DNA from: Stentor coeruleus | Taxonomy: Eukaryota > Ciliophora > Heterotrichea > Heterotrichida > Stentoridae | Direction of reading: 5' to 3' | Length of the DNA stretch: 64,000 bases | Assembly (NCBI GenBank): GCA_001970955.1 | Contig: MPUH01000051.1 | Coordinates: 1 to 64,000, forward strand | In this document: piece by piece, positions 63,549 to 64,000 of the stretch | Layout of the letters: each line of letters begins with the position of its first letter | Position numbering within the stretch: position 1 is the first letter of the stretch | Position numbers and translations under genes: made by a program | The notes under the pieces: generated by a model | Told to the model about the DNA's origin: nothing | The model's input: the letters and a program-made list of their open reading frames with translations, nothing else | The model's database searches: none

Positions 63549-64000
63549 TTTATTATTATCTATTTTTACAGGCTTCACTTGATATTTAGTTAATATTTTT
63601 AGTAAAAAACGCTTTAGACTTTATTAAGTTTGATATATTTTGTAATCTTTATCTTAAAATGCAGTTCATATTTACATCGATATTTATTTTTATTCTTCTT
63701 AGCCTTATTTAATTCTGAAAAAAAATCCATGCATAAACAGTCTATATTTTATTTTAACAAAGTTAGGAAAAATGCTTTTTTAACTTTTATAAGAAAAGCT
63801 CTGAATTTATTTATTAGATAGATTATTTGAAATCAGTCACAAATGTTATGTTAATAAAACAGGAAAGTTGTATAAGGATAAATGTGTATGTAAATGGGAA
63901 ATTTTATGGGTTCCACTTTTCTTAGTCCCATAAATCGACTTTTAGAAATTGTTCTTGTGTATCAAAATATGGTTATTGTTATAAAATCTGATTTTTGTAT
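63549..64000. other. AT-rich end of window
   Basis: A 30-codon frame from the ATG at 63729 (MHKQSIFYFNKVRKNAFL) is open; otherwise nothing recognised. Confidence 0.4.

Noticed and set aside
63549-63578. Ten extra N-terminal residues on the coiled-coil protein at 62265
   Set aside because: They require a GTG start; the in-frame ATG at 63548 is the better choice.
1-64000. CRISPR arrays, tRNA genes, rRNA genes and virus-like elements
   Set aside because: No regularly spaced repeats, no tRNA T-arm/anticodon pattern, no rRNA motif and no reverse transcriptase, integrase, capsid or polymerase frames were recognised by eye.

Overview
The window looks like macronuclear DNA of a heterotrich ciliate, most likely a Stentor. 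Three observations point there. (1) The DNA is very AT-rich and genes are packed on both strands. (2) At least eight reading frames are interrupted by GT...AG introns of only 15 or 16 bases; each was placed because removing it restores a conserved motif or joins two halves of a known protein. (3) The standard genetic code fits: TAA and TAG end most genes, TGA ends two, and no confident gene needs an in-frame TGA. Blepharisma (TGA = Trp) and Condylostoma are therefore less likely.

Layout. 0-12 kb: an ABCC full transporter broken in three places by small duplications, a small membrane protein, a RING/RanBP2/DUSP protein, a CK1-like kinase, a WD40 protein, and a GC-raised island that may be a structured RNA. 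12-25 kb: a zDHHC palmitoyltransferase, an EF-hand/coiled-coil protein, a DENN protein with two micro-introns, MCM7, DNAAF6, an MGCC-type EF-hand protein, a second zDHHC enzyme, and small acylation-motif or coiled-coil proteins. 25-42 kb: an Mpv17 protein, a zinc-knuckle protein, a giant coiled-coil protein, a broken beta-adaptin gene, a tubulin-type cytosolic carboxypeptidase, a decayed Merlin/ISXO2-type transposase, a CxxH-tailed coiled-coil protein and a PhoD-like phosphatase. 42-64 kb: a small gene with a decayed neighbour copy, two orphan proteins, a PAP2 phosphatase, NDUFV1, BTF3/NAC-beta, a Cnx1-type (E-G order) molybdenum cofactor gene 13 bases after SRP9, a kinase fused by a micro-intron to a cysteine-rich IBR-like tail, a Rab, a CNNM transporter and a coiled-coil protein.

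The genes do not form one pathway. Local themes are cilia and microtubules (DNAAF6, carboxypeptidase, coiled-coil proteins), membrane traffic (DENN, Rab, SRP9, beta-adaptin relic), and protein acylation (two zDHHC enzymes near three proteins starting MGxC).

Nine single N bases are each flanked by a direct repeat of the adjoining sequence. This is best read as unmerged contig overlaps. They shift or duplicate parts of five genes, and collapsing them gives clean frames. No virus-like element, tRNA, rRNA or CRISPR array was recognised.
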